A stretch of 64,000 nucleotides of DNA from Pseudoneurospora amorphoporcata (lineage: Eukaryota > Ascomycota > Sordariomycetes > Sordariales > Sordariaceae): NCBI GenBank assembly GCA_033297205.1, contig MU859100.1, forward strand, positions 1 through 64,000. The letters run 5' to 3'. Every line of letters starts with the position of its first letter. Position 1 is the first letter of the stretch. The translations under genes were made by a program, and so were the position numbers. Shown in pieces: positions 53,240-64,000 of this stretch. The notes beneath the pieces were generated by a model that worked only from the letters and a program-made list of their open reading frames with translations, made no database searches and was not told the DNA's origin.

Positions 53240-55128
53240 ATGGAACACATCGTCTTTGCGCACGACCTCACCAAGGCCGACCGCGTGGTCTTGGAGACGT
53301 TGGCGACCGACTACAGCGACCATTTGAAGACGAAGGACTCCCAGGTACCACCAGATTCAGCATACGCGTCGGCGAGCGATACGGAGGCGACCGAGACAAC
53401 AGGGACAAAAGAGACGGGGGCGACAAGTACATATACACATGGCAGCGCGAAGGGCGGTGTGAATAAGGATGTTGCTGGAGTTAGCCAGAGGAAATCAGGT
53501 ACGTGCTTGTCTGTTGCGACGTCCCTTGACGTCGCAGTCGCAGTCGCAGTCGCAGTCGCAATTTGCGGCAGAAACTGTCTGTCATCCGTCATACATGGCA
53601 TTGCATCACGGTTCCAAACGGTCAATGGGATCAGATGAAACCCCTGATCTTATCGTTATCGTGCGGTTCATGTCTCGGGTGTGACATCATTCGTCCGGCA
53701 GGGTTAGAAGTCTAGACCGCTGCCGGCCGGCATGGTGGTGTGGTTGACCAACCTGATATCACCCTCCTGACCAACAACTCACATCACCACCACGAACCTC
53801 ACCACCTCACTGTCCTCACTCGCAAGAACAAGAGCCAATAACTAACACAACCACCCAGCCACCCGCACCTCAGAAGCCATCACCCGCCTCTCCGCCCTCA
53901 ACGACCCCACCTCCCCCTCCTTCGAGCCCACAATAACCAACTTCTTCGACCTCGCCGACCTGCAATCCTTCACCTGGCTGCCCTCTTCCGTCCTAAACGC
54001 CTACACGCAATGGGCCTCCTCGCTGATCCGCGTCCCCACGGACATCCTAATGATCACGCACCTCCTCCTCTACTTTTCCACCACCGTTCCCTCGGCCCTT
54101 TACCTGCTCTTCATCCGCTTCTCCTGGCCGCACGCCGTCCTCCACGCCGTCATCAACGGCTGGTACGTCGGCACCTACACCCTCATGATGCACCAGCACA
54201 TCCACATGCGCGGGATCCTGACCAGAGATAAACTCTGGACGAGGCTGTTCGACGCCGTGTTCCCCTACCTCTTGGATCCCCTGATGGGCCACACCTGGAA
54301 TAGTTATTACTACCATCATGTCAAGCACCATCACGTCGAGGGCAACGGGCCAGACGACCTGTCGAGCACGATCCGGTACCAGCGCGACGAGCTGAGCGAG
54401 TTCCTAAAGTATGTCGGCCGGTTTTATTTCCTCGTGTGGCTGGATCTGCCGCTGTACTTTATGCGAAAAGGGCGGTATGTGGAGGGCGCCAAGGCCGCCT
54501 TTTGGGAATATGCCAGTTACGCCATGTATGTGTTCCTGTGGAAGTATGCGCCCGGAGGAGGCAAGGCGACGTTTTGGACGCTGGTGTTGCCGTTCTTGGT
54601 GCTGAGGGTGGCGTTGATGGCGGGTAATTGGGGACAACATGCGTTTGTGGATGATGAAGAGCCGGAGAGCGATTACAGGAGTAGTGTTACGCTGGTGGAT
54701 GTTGCTGTATGTTCCTTTTTCTTTTTTTTTTTATTCCTACGCCCTCCCCTTACATCCCTTTCCCTCTCTTTCGGACGGTACGGTGACTAACACTGAAGCA
54801 GAGCAACCGCCACTGCTACAACGACGGCTACCACACTTCGCACCACCTCAACCCCCTGCGCCACTGGCGCGAACACCCCGTGGCTTTCCTCAAGGGGAAA
54901 GAAACCTACGCGGCTGAAAACGCGCTGGTGTTCCATAATATCGATTACATGATGGTTACCGTCCGCCTGTTGAGGAAGGATTACATGACGCTGGCCAAGT
55001 GCTTGGTGCCCATTGGCGAGTTCCAGATGAACATGACGCTCGAAGAAAGGGCGGCGTATTTGCAGAGGAAGACGAGGCGGTTCAGCGAGGAAGAGATTAA
55101 AGCAAAGTTTGGCAAGAAGGCGAACTAG
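53240..55128 (+). CDS. Fatty-acid desaturase-like membrane enzyme
   Basis: Three exons, 53240-53498, 53859-54706 and 54802-55128, give 477 residues. Intron 1 is 360 nt (GTACGT, AACTAACAC, CCACCCAG), intron 2 is 95 nt (GTATGT, GACTAAC, GAAGCAG); all joins keep frame. The N-terminal 120 residues are mostly disordered (Thr/Ser/Glu-rich). Then come membrane segments (ITHLLLYFSTTVPSALYLLF) and four histidine clusters: MMHQHIHMRG, YYYHHVKHHHVEG, NWGQHAF and HCYNDGYHTSHH. These would bind a di-iron centre, as in membrane desaturases and hydroxylases of the ER. The C-terminus is charged. No cytochrome b5 domain is present. Substrate unknown. Confidence 0.85.
53531..53560. repeat. Hexanucleotide microsatellite (GTCGCA)5
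   Basis: Five perfect copies of GTCGCA lie inside intron 1 of the desaturase-like gene, 32 bases after its donor. Being six bases long and open in the upstream frame, it would extend the protein if the intron were retained. Confidence 0.9.
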
Positions 55129-56552
55129 TGTGTTACTTACCTGCTTATAGGTGGGCAGGCGGATGGGATTGTAATGGGATGTTTGTTTTTGTGAGGATTA
55201 TAGACCGGACCGGCTTGGATGACCATCGATTACCATCGATTCGATGGTGCTGGATATCTGGATCGTCCTGGGTCAGCCTCCGACTGACTGGAGTATGGTG
55301 ATCCGGGAATTGTAAACTTGAGAGGTTTCTTCCTGTGTATAAAAAGGATCATGGTTTATATATACAGACAGCATTGCATGTCGCAATAGAGAGAGAGATC
55401 CATCACTCCTGGATGCTTGATCAACCGGTTCAAGTGTTGTAGAATGCGGAGGCTGACTGATTTTGAACGTATGTCCCTGGCAGGTGGGAATGTGCCATTA
55501 CCAGACGACAACACAACTAGAGGCCGAGATTGAGAGTCAAATCGAGAATCCGACCTCGTTATTCGCCATTCACGATTGACCAAGCGTGCGTGAGAAAAAT
55601 GTCAGTGACATCGTGAATCTACATATCCCTACCTTTACCCAGATCTGTTTGATGGTTATCGGGAATAATGGAGCATCATTTCACGCAAAGGTCACTCCAA
55701 CTCCTAATAAAAGGGATGTCGAAAAGCTCTTACTTCTACAATAAAGGAAACCTAGGGTATCATCTAGGTACCTAGAGTAGTATCAAGCAGTAACCCCATT
55801 CCCATTCCCAGCTCTCATCAGCCTCAACTGAGGTGATTGATTGAGCTTCCGTTCCATGATCTTCCAAGTCCTAACGCCGATCCGATGCCATGCCATGCCA
55901 TGATGTCCATTGTCCTCCGAACTAACGACAGAGAGAGAGAGAAGAAAAAGAGAAAGAGAAGAGAAGTACCTAACCGTAACGAAGGTTAGAAAATGAATCA
56001 TACAACCAAGCAAACACATAAGAGGGAAAGCAAGAATAAGCCCAAAGGCTGAGACAAAACGCCTGGAACTACCAGCCGAATGGTATGCGCGCTGAGAAAC
56101 GATCTCTGGAATGCCACTCCGTATCCATTCGGAGATAGAGCCGAGGCTTACAGTCCATGCCAAAGTGCCAAAGCGAGGTCTAGTGCCAGATGAGCGACTC
56201 TCAAAGGCAAGGAGCCAAATCCCAGGGATGCCACTCCCCGAGATACTGAGGTTCAAGAGCAGAAAGCTCAACCACAGACAACCAAAGGATGCCACTCCCA
56301 AGTGAATGTACCCAAGAGTACCTCTGCCGACGTAAAGTTCCAAGTTCCAACCGGACCGGACCAGACTTTCCAATAAAATGACGACCATGCCAAAGCAAGT
56401 CGTGGAGCCCTCATAGGTAGTCATACCCTCTCAGTCGTTCAGTATTTGCCGTAATCGGGCATGCCACCGTCCTCGCCGTCCTCACTGTCATTCTCCTCAT
56501 CATCATCATTCTTAATGACGATAGCCTCCATATCCTCACCCATACAATCCAC
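55129..56552. other. Intergenic between convergent genes
   Basis: No supported gene. A 213-codon minus-strand frame (55783-56424) lies in a stretch containing three dispersed copies of GATGCCACTCC or AATGCCACTCC (about 56110, 56226 and 56290), and its composition is not protein-like. A CTAGGTACCTAGAG word occurs near 55764. Confidence 0.5.
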
Positions 56553-58929
56553 CTAATCAACCTCCTCCACAATCTCAACCCTAAACGCCTTGAGCACCTC
56601 ATTGCCCACCTCAATCGCCTGCTTGCGACTAACGGTGCTCTTGACCAGGATATGTCCCAGATACGTTCTCGCGCCGTCGGTGAAAGTGCTAACCCTATCC
56701 CCATCCGCGTAATAATCGACCGCAAGGACAATATGTTCGGCCAGATCGGGACGACGCAGCTTGAGGTCGTCCGAGGGACTCATGTGGCCTTGTCTTGCCC
56801 ATTGCAGGATGCCGTTTGAAGGGACGGGGATGTAGACTAGGCGGGAGAAGTATTGCGCTCCTGGAGTACGGTTGTTGTGGGCAGCGTGGTGGGCGTGGTG
56901 GTGGTGGGCATGATGAGAGAAGGGGGCGACGTGGTGAGAGTGACGGCGAAGAGGGTGGGAGAACGGCACAGAAACGGCGCGCAAGCGCTCCTTATCGCCT
57001 AGAGCGGCGAGCATGCGGATGGCAAAGTAATCGACTCCATAAGTGTGACGAGACGGGACCGAGACGCGGTATCCCGGAGGACGGGCGTTAATCTCGACGA
57101 GTTTGCACTCTGGCCTGCCAGGGAGGGGAAAATCGTAAGGGGGGCGCGGGACGAGGTCAACCACGCCGGGCGCGATGGTGCGGTACTCGTACTTGGAATT
57201 GACCACTCTTGCCTCAAGGTGGTAAATTCCCGTATGGAACCCCATCTTCAGCAGGATCTGATGCAGAGTCTGCTTGACGATCTGTTGTTCGTCAGCGGGC
57301 AGGGCGGAGGGCAAGGTAAGCGCCACAGGCGAGAAGGTGTCGTTGACAGTGGCGTCTGAGGCGTCAGCTTCGCAGGGGGGCTCATCGGCGATCTCACAGA
57401 AAAGGACCTCGCCGTCCAGGAGAACAAAGTTGACGTCGATCTCGGGGCCTTGGTAGAAGGGCTCGATGACGGCTGCGGAACCGTGACGCGCGGTGGCCTT
57501 TTGGACGGCGACGGTGAGGTCGCTGAGCTGGGTGACTTTGGAGACACACTCGGATGACCAGCCCTTGGTAGGTTTGACGATCATGGGAGAGGGAAAGGTG
57601 GGGGTGAAGAACGGCTGGTAGCCGTGAGGAGGCGCAGAGAGGAGGGTGTGCAGCTCTTGGACGCTAAACACACAGGCTGTATGGCCTGGGGAGTCCTGCA
57701 GCAGGCGGGACTTGTATTTGTCAACGGCTGTCTCGAAGGCTGAGACAGGGGCGGAAGGAAGGCCGAGACGCTCAGCGACCTGGGCGACGGTGACGAAGTA
57801 GTTGTCGGACAAGGTGAAAACACCGTGGATCGGCTTGTCGTATCTCTCAATCGACTGCACTATGCGGTCGGCTACGCCTTCGTCCTCTGTCATGTCCGTT
57901 GTGAGGAAGGCCTCGCGGAGCTTGATATTCTCAGAGGTATCGGCTTCAAGCCAATGTCCGGGTTCGTCAATAATAACAAGCTCGAGACCAAGTGCCTTGG
58001 CAGCAGCATAAACCGGACCGCCGGTCATCAGATTGGGGCGACCTCTGACGAGGGCCACGGTTTTGTTCTCAGAGGGGGGAGCGGGTAGCACACACGGCAC
58101 GTTATAAAGCCTGCTGTGAAGCTCCTGGGTGATGCTGATCAGGCGCTGCTGAAGCTTCTGAACGGAGAGGGCACTTGAGACATGGCGCCACTGAATAACA
58201 CCGGAAGCGTGCTTAGCGAAAACGGCAATGTCGGCGCTGGGGCCGCCACCGGTCAACTTGTCTTTCCAGGAAATGTCCTTGGACTTTCGAGCGATGAAGC
58301 GGTCATCGATGCGAGTGATGGGAATCGGGCAGTCTTGGAGGCGGTGCTCCAGCAGGTTGGAGCGGATCGCGTAGCCCTCGGAAGTGGGAAAAATGAGAGT
58401 GAAAACGGAGATGTCGAACTCGGAGAGACGCGGCCGCTCGACGCCAGCGCTGATGAGGTTATCGAGGAATCCTCTCAGCTGAGTGGGTGTAGTCGGCCGT
58501 CCGTTGACATCTTGAGCATGACCGTTGAGACCGTCGTGGGCGTTGTGGCCGTGGTAGGGGTGGTAGGGGAAGCCATTCGGGGCACGGCCAACGAGTGAGG
58601 CCTGAGGCGACAGCGGAAGGATGACTACATGAATGAGGGTGTAGAAGTCGCCCAAGTTGACAACGTCGCAAAAGAATTGCTGGTTGGAACCAACTAAAGT
58701 GCGGGCGTTTGTGTTAGCATGGAAAGTGTATAAAGAAGTGCGATCTCCCCGGTAATGAGTACCAAACAAGGTACCAAATGGAGTTGGATTGGAGGGGAGA
58801 GGGGAGAGGATGGACGCAGCTAAAGAAGGGGATTCCAGACTCACCAGTCTGGTTGTTGATAGAGAAGGGTGGGTTCACAGGAGCGAGGCCATTGGGCGCA
58901 AAACCCACATGCTGGCCGATCTGAGCCAT
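56553..58929 (-). CDS. ATP-grasp ligase (carnosine-synthase-like)
   Basis: Two exons, 58929-58845 and 58693-56553, give 741 residues. The 151-nt intron starts GTGAGT, has ATGCTAACAC and ends GCACTTTAG; without it the coding frame would begin at an unconserved ATG at 58844. The ATP-grasp region shows VALVRGRPNLMTGG (about 241-254), IVKPTKGW (about 400-407), IEPFYQGPEIDVNF (about 438-451) and the Mg-binding LVEINARPPGYRVS (about 560-573). ATP-grasp ligases of this class join an amino acid or carboxylate to an amine with ATP through an acyl phosphate; carnosine synthase is the animal example. Residues about 608-635 hold 13 histidines. It is divergent from nicotianamine synthase at 60746. Product unknown. 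Confidence 0.88.
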
Positions 58930-60745
58930 GATGTCGCTCTTGTTGGATGCGATCAACAGTGCGCGCGCGGGGAGAATAGTGTCAGCCGGTTGTTGTGAGA
59001 AGATGACAAATCTTGTAGGAGTGGAAGCGCGCGCGAGCTCGTTGGTTCTTGTTTACACTACCGATGTGCTTGACTGGATGCGGGACCGCTGTTGTGTGAG
59101 ATGTGTCAGGGAAATGTGATTAATGATGGCGCGGTCGACGAAGTAGAGGGGGATGTAAGATGCGCGAAAACGCGGTGGGTATTGGAGTGGAAAATATGTA
59201 AACAAACCGAGCGAAAGATTACACAGAAGGAAGTGGAAAGATATGGTGATATGGGGGAAGTGAAGGCCGGGGTCACGCGAACGAGGTTGATAAGACTTGA
59301 AGTGCAGACGAAGACGGGACCTCGAACGATAAACTGGACAGGAGAAGCGGACTGATAATGGAACGGTTGGCGACGAGCAGTATTCAGGTGAGAACCCTGA
59401 GGGCCAAAGGGTGACGTGGTCCAGAACCCCCTAAATTTGAATCGGACGCTGAGGCCGTCTTCCCGGGGGATCGTGATCACGGTTAGGGCTGGACGCTTGA
59501 TGCCACCCAAGGACGGAAATATTCTTGACCTCGTCATCCCGGATCCTGTGCATGTCGTGGGCCTCGATCTCGGTGCGGGTGGTGGAATACAATGAGGTGT
59601 CGTGCAATGGAGATCCGCTAGATCAGCTACTTTGCGAGCCAGTAATGGCTGTCCACTTTGCGGTATTCGTGACTCTTGTCTTGCCGTCAACAACATGATT
59701 CGATACCATGAGAGGCGGCCAAGGCAGAGTATCGCTTACGGCGCATCGTGAAATGTCTTGGTTGTGTTGTACTCAGAGTGTCGCAGAGTGTCGATGGCCA
59801 AGGAAAGAAGGAGATGGAAGAGGACAAACGGCGCCAAAATGACTGAGGACCTTGATGGCTGATAAGATGGCTTGGCAGGCGCTAACCCGCGAAAACCCCA
59901 CAGGCCAATCATCTTGCCCAATTTCGGAAAGGAAGGTGCAGAAATGGGCTCGTGCGTCTTCTCCTCCCGTACCGTCACCATGAGGACCTTGATGGCCAAT
60001 TCTCGGTGACTCGTTGCTATTCCTTCCTTCTGCAACAACCAATTCTTTCCACGTCGCAACTTGTTCGCACCCACTCAATCGAGAAACGAATTTCCACTTT
60101 TGACTCTTAATCAATCTGACACCACTCCATGCTATATACAAATATTTGTTCTAAAATGCGCTCAACCTCCCATGCGCCCATTGCGGGTGCGACGTGGAGA
60201 GAATGCCGCAACATTCCACTTTGACAATTGTTAAATGCTCATCTGACTCTCCAAAGTGGCTCAACATCGGCACAATGAAACGACTCCAGCTTCCAATAAG
60301 AAACACGAATTGGTCAGGCACCAATTCGAAAAATCAAACCATGGAGTCTTGAGCGATGGAAAGGCTGAAGGCTACTGGCAGGTTGGGTAACATTTCCAAG
60401 CCATCAAGGTTCTCACATGCTCGACATTGGCGCTTCTCCAAGTACGCCCTTGTCAGAATGTCCACTTCCTTTCTTCCTACTTTACTGAGCCGCATCCCCT
60501 CGCCGGACTCGACAGGACCCTTCACGCTTCAATCTGATCCCATCCAGCCCTACGACAGCTCGCTCTTCTATCCCTTCTCAACCTCCCAGGCGGTGTCAGC
60601 AGAACGACTCGAACTCAGCCTTGCCCATCGTCACAGGCCAAACCGAACGAGAACCTCGCCGGCCGTGGTTCATTGACTGTCGCCGTCGGAATTGTGGTCA
60701 TCACAGCAAGATTCTACCCGAAGCGCAAACGTGGAGTCCTTTAAA
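58930..60745. other. Shared divergent upstream region of the ATP-grasp and nicotianamine synthase genes
   Basis: The 1.8-kb space holds both promoters. No convincing gene lies in it; frames such as 59106-59696 (minus) and 60356-60676 (plus) lack domains. The size is more than needed for one shared promoter. Confidence 0.5.
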
Positions 60746-61814
60746 ATGCCTGCCCTTCTCTCAGTTCTCGGTCTTGGTTCTCCAAGAAACCAGTCCGCTC
60801 ACTACCTCTCCGACACAAACCCCCAAATTCTCGCCGAAAAAGTAGACATGATGGGTAGCGCAAAGATCAGCAAGGCTCAAAAGATTGCCTTGACCATTCT
60901 TGACACGCACGAGCAACTGAAGAAACTACCAGACTACCGACCGGGAGAAGATATCAACCGCCTACTGGGAAATCTCGTCCGCACATGCGTCCAGATCCAT
61001 CCCCCAAGCGTTATCCGGCAGGTATGTCGTATCACAACTTCCAAAGCAACTTCTCAGCTGACATCTGCAGATCCTCGGATTCCCCGGCCTCCAACAAATG
61101 CTCCCCTCCCTGCGCACCATCTGCTCCGAAGCCGAAAGCTGTCTCGAGAACCACTGGGCCCAGCACACCTTATCCCTTGCCAACCAAGGCCCCGACGCAG
61201 TCCTCAACGCTCTCCAAACCGATTTCCCTTACTTCCAGAACTACGTCGACCTAGCGCGCCTCGAACTCTCCGCCATTCGCGCCGCCATGCCGCCTCCCAG
61301 CGATACTACCAACACAAACGCCCTCAAGAAAATAACCTTCATCGGCTCCGGACCCCTCCCGCTGACCTCCTGGTGTCTCCTCGACGAAATCCGTCAGACT
61401 TGTTCCAGTACCGAAAACATCCCCACAATCACCAACATCGACATGTCCCCCACCGCCATCTCCGTATCTTCTCAACTCAACGCCGTCCTCGGTCCCTGGG
61501 GCCAAGGAATGGAGTTCCTCTGCGGCGAAGCCGGTTCTTCGTGCCCAAGTCTCGCAGACTCGGACGTCGTCTACGTCGCCGCTTTGGTGGGTCTGTCGCA
61601 AGAAGACAAGGAGGACATCTTCTTGAATGTCGTCAAGACGATGAAGCCTGGTGCCCTGCTGGTCATCCGCAGCGCGTGGGGTCTGAGGACGTGTTTGTAC
61701 CCCGAGGTGAGCGTCAATACGGAGAGGCTTTTGGAGGTCCTGGAGCCCTGTGCGGTGGTGCATCCGTATACGGATGTGGTTAATAGTGTGGTTGTTGCTA
61801 GGGTTAGGGAGTAG
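60746..61814 (+). CDS. nas: Nicotianamine synthase
   Basis: Two exons, 60746-61021 and 61071-61814, give 339 residues. The 49-nt intron starts GTATGT, has GCTGACAT and ends CTGCAG. Conserved family segments: NRLLGNLVRTCVQIHP and CLENHWAQHTL, then FPYFQNYVDLARLELSAI, the methyltransferase-like ITFIGSGPLPLTSW (a motif I binding S-adenosylmethionine), NIDMSPTAISVS, and DVVYVAALVGLSQEDKEDIF, VIRSAWGLRTCLYP. The enzyme joins three aminocarboxypropyl groups from S-adenosylmethionine to make nicotianamine, a chelator of iron, nickel, copper and zinc. Fungal orthologs, including Neurospora, are known, and length matches. Probably cytosolic. Confidence 0.95.
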
Positions 61815-63251
61815 GTCCAGGGACTGGGACTGGGAATGGAGAGATGGGTGGGTGTTGAGGATAAAAGACAAGAGATGATGAGGAAAAGTTACAGGCAGGG
61901 CTGATTAGATGGTGGCGGTTGTGTTTCTGAAAGAAAGAAAGGCTTGAAGGGCGCCCGGCTGGGATGGAAAAGCAAGGTGAAAAACAGATGGTGGCTGGAA
62001 AATAGGAGGCGGACGATTTAGCCTTGATGCAAAAAGTTGAGAGCGAATAGACTACGAAGCTATAATGAAAATGATTCAATCGATGTGCGAGTTGCCCTGC
62101 TTGTATTCTCTCCTCTCGTCTCCTAGGACCAGAAAGTCAAGGGACGAAACGAGTAAAAGTGCCTCAGACAGCAACCAAGCGTAACCCTCATTGCAGCCCA
62201 CGACGAGATAAACTCGTGTATATGTATGCTGGAGAGCATGTATGTCTGCCTAGACCCTAGTCTAGAGCCAGACACGCTTCCCGACGGGATTCAGGAATCA
62301 ACTTTTGATCCACGGTCAATGAACGGTTCAACAACGGTCAGCTGCGGTTCCAATCAACGAGTGTTCAACAACCAGTCACCAACCCACCAACCCCATCATT
62401 CCATCAACTCACCTCAGCCCACATCTATCATATCAACCCCAATTCCAAGACCAGAGGTAATCGACCGCAAAGCCCAAAGCGAAGAAGCGGTACTGGAGGG
62501 GCCGGAGAACGCCGTAAAACAAGCGCAAGAGCACCCGATTGAGATTGGATCTCCATTGAGTCCATTCACGCTTTCATTGCTTTGACCTTGGCCGGGTTCG
62601 ATTTCTGGTCTTGGTGTTTGATATTGATAGATGGCAATGGACTAAGGAAGAGGGAGCGAGCAGAGAACTGCGAGCGAGGTAGCTCGCAAGCTCCAAAGCG
62701 AAAGGCGGCACTGGTGCACTTAGCTTGTCCATTCACGCTTTTCTGTCTTTTGGGACTCTTTGATGGGTTGATGGGGTATAGGTTGGGTGATGAAATAGTA
62801 TAGGGGTTTAGGGAGATGTTTGAGGTGTCAAGAAAGTCGTCGAGGAGTCGGCGGTGCGGTGAAGATATCTCAGCAAGGAGTGGTTCTTTCAAAGTTCGAT
62901 ACCACACGAGAGAGACAAACTACAGGTACGTACCGAAGCGGGAAACTCTGAATTGCAATAAGCGTTGTGTTACAGGGCTAGCCTGTGACTGACTAGGTAA
63001 CCGTCCCATATCGCTGCATCACCACGGCAAGGATTACCGGGTTAATGGCACGCTCTAACTACCTAGCTGCAGAGACCCAGCGCAATAGATGCGGCTGTAC
63101 GCATTTAGTCTCTAGAATTAGTTGGCTAATAACGACCTTAGCGTTACCGCGGTTATCAGCCTATCCCTATCGTTAAGGCTATATACAAGTAGACTATATT
63201 ATCCTATAAGATGACCTATATGACAATAAGGCTGGCTGTACAGGCTATATG
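61815..63251. other. Intergenic, no gene seen, increasingly TA-rich to the right
   Basis: Only short unsupported frames (62226-62585, 62566-62907). From about 63110 the sequence is rich in TA steps (GTTATCAGCC, CTATATACAAG, CTATATTATCCTATAAG), as in DNA changed by RIP. Confidence 0.45.
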
Positions 63252-63539
63252 CTCGTCCTATATAGATGGGTACGAGGTTCCTATAGATAGCTTCCACCCT
63301 CTTCGTGCAATTACACACGTCTTAGTTTATAAGGTACCTAACGTTCGTCTTGCCCCGTGACAGTTAAGGGAAACGGGAAGATCTGGTGGGAGACACCGGT
63401 TGGCGTACCGGTTAGTGAACTAAACCCTCCAACCCTACGGGGCAAGACGAACGTTAGGGACAAACTAAGACTTATGTAATTGCACGAGGAGGGTAGGAAA
63501 CTATCTATGGGAACCTCGTGCCCAACTATATAGGACGAG
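63252..63539. repeat. Imperfect inverted repeat with 78-nt loop
   Basis: The left arm is 63252-63358 and the right arm 63437-63539 (reverse complement). Matching blocks include CTCGTCCTATATAG, ACGAGGTTCC, ATAGATAG, CGTGCAATTACA and TAACGTTCGTCTTGCCCCGT. Most mismatches are C/T. The loop contains ACCGGTTGGCGTACCGGTTA. It could be a folded-back transposon relic or two transposon ends facing each other. Confidence 0.75.
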
Positions 63540-64000
63540 TGTGTGGCCAGTGCAGCCTCGTCAGCCGGGTCATCCCATGGGATAGAGAACTAGGACGGTA
63601 AGATTGCGAACGGCTCGTTGGTGATCTTCGTAAAGGGAGTCTGGCTGGTGAAAGCTCAGCGTGTGCGGAGTTGGGCGGACGGGGTAGGCGGAGGGTGGGC
63701 GGGAACGAAAGACGGGGACAAAGACCGAGAGAAACACCTAAAACAAGGATACTGGGTACGACAAGGATGAGTGTGAGGATGTGTTGATGATCTGTCGAAG
63801 GGCCGCTGATGTGCTGATAGTATGTTGAGAATGTGATTGATGTATTTTGATGTTGGCGTGCTGAGATTCTGGAGTTCCTCAGTTTTGGAGTGCTGATTTA
63901 GTGATTTTCTGATGTGCTGGGGTGTTGATGGTGTTATTGGCGTTGAGAAGTCGATGTTTCTGATGGAGAGCTGAGGATGAAGAAAAAAGAGGATGAAGAA
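63540..64000. other. Low-complexity G/T-rich tail, no gene seen
   Basis: The last 250 bases are dominated by TGATG, GTGCTGA and GATTTTGATG-like words on the plus strand. No coding frame of note; the window ends here. Confidence 0.5.

Noticed and set aside
55783..56424. 213-codon minus-strand open frame
   Set aside because: It lies across dispersed GATGCCACTCC repeats and has no recognisable motif; likely chance.
58694..58844. ATP-grasp N-terminus starting at the ATG at 58844
   Set aside because: This region has a GTGAGT donor at 58844, a TTTAG acceptor and CTAAC branch point; exon 1 from 58929 gives a better start.
60692..61783. 363-codon unspliced frame starting in the nicotianamine synthase gene
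   Set aside because: After 61021 it leaves the conserved frame; the 49-nt intron restores the full family sequence to 61814.
1..64000. tRNA and dispersed 5S rRNA genes
   Set aside because: No convincing A/B box or 5S-like segment was recognised by eye; a covariance-model search would be decisive.

Overview
The window looks like nuclear DNA of a filamentous ascomycete, most likely a Sordariales fungus of the Neurospora type. The reasons are: short GT-AG introns (about 50-150 nt) with CTAAC/CTGAC-like branch points, 5'-UTR introns, wide intergenic spaces, and fungal families (HET, F-box plus ankyrin, DUF7580, fungal C2H2 regulator, nicotianamine synthase). Some repeats look mutated by C-to-T changes, as repeat-induced point mutation (RIP) would do. 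The genus is inferred, not proven.

Layout. 1-1.2 kb: intergenic DNA rich in CCTAGG-type motifs. 1.2-9.0 kb: three tandem minus-strand F-box-like/ankyrin paralogs; the middle one is cut by an in-frame TAG. 9.6-10.5 kb: an AlkB-type dioxygenase. 12.1-15.4 kb: four tandem tiny genes, each with a very short exon 1, a phase-2 intron and a Lys/Glu-rich exon 2. 17.9-18.8 kb: a secreted precursor with 14 GRSGYN-type repeats and six Lys-Arg (Kex2) sites. 21.1-22.8 kb: an F-box protein. 23.9-28.5 kb: a divergent pair, C2H2 regulator and DUF7580 protein. 29.0-29.5 kb: a frameshifted gene. 30.8-32.4 kb: a TDT/SLAC1-like transporter. 32.8-35.2 kb: a HET-domain protein. 36.3-37.4 kb: a decayed gene.

37.8-48.5 kb holds the most unusual block: eight dispersed-in-tandem copies of a small gene family. 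Their pattern (SNxxxW..H....L.YH, then RR...AY.I...S, then DP..LW..I) resembles the N-terminal Gag region of Ty1/copia elements. Most copies have a 5'-UTR intron just before the ATG. Two copies are frameshifted. No protease, integrase or reverse transcriptase is present. A family of about 100-bp inverted-repeat elements (MITE-like) lies in and next to the block.

49.6-62 kb is more ordinary: a second F-box paralog, a desaturase-like membrane enzyme, and a divergent pair made of a carnosine-synthase-like ATP-grasp ligase (with a His-rich insert) and nicotianamine synthase. 62-64 kb is non-coding and carries a large imperfect inverted repeat.

The F-box, ankyrin, HET and DUF7580 genes are families that typically diversify quickly, so much of the left and middle of the window reads as accessory genome. 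The enzymes at the right read as core metabolism. Splice sites were inferred by reading frame and consensus only.
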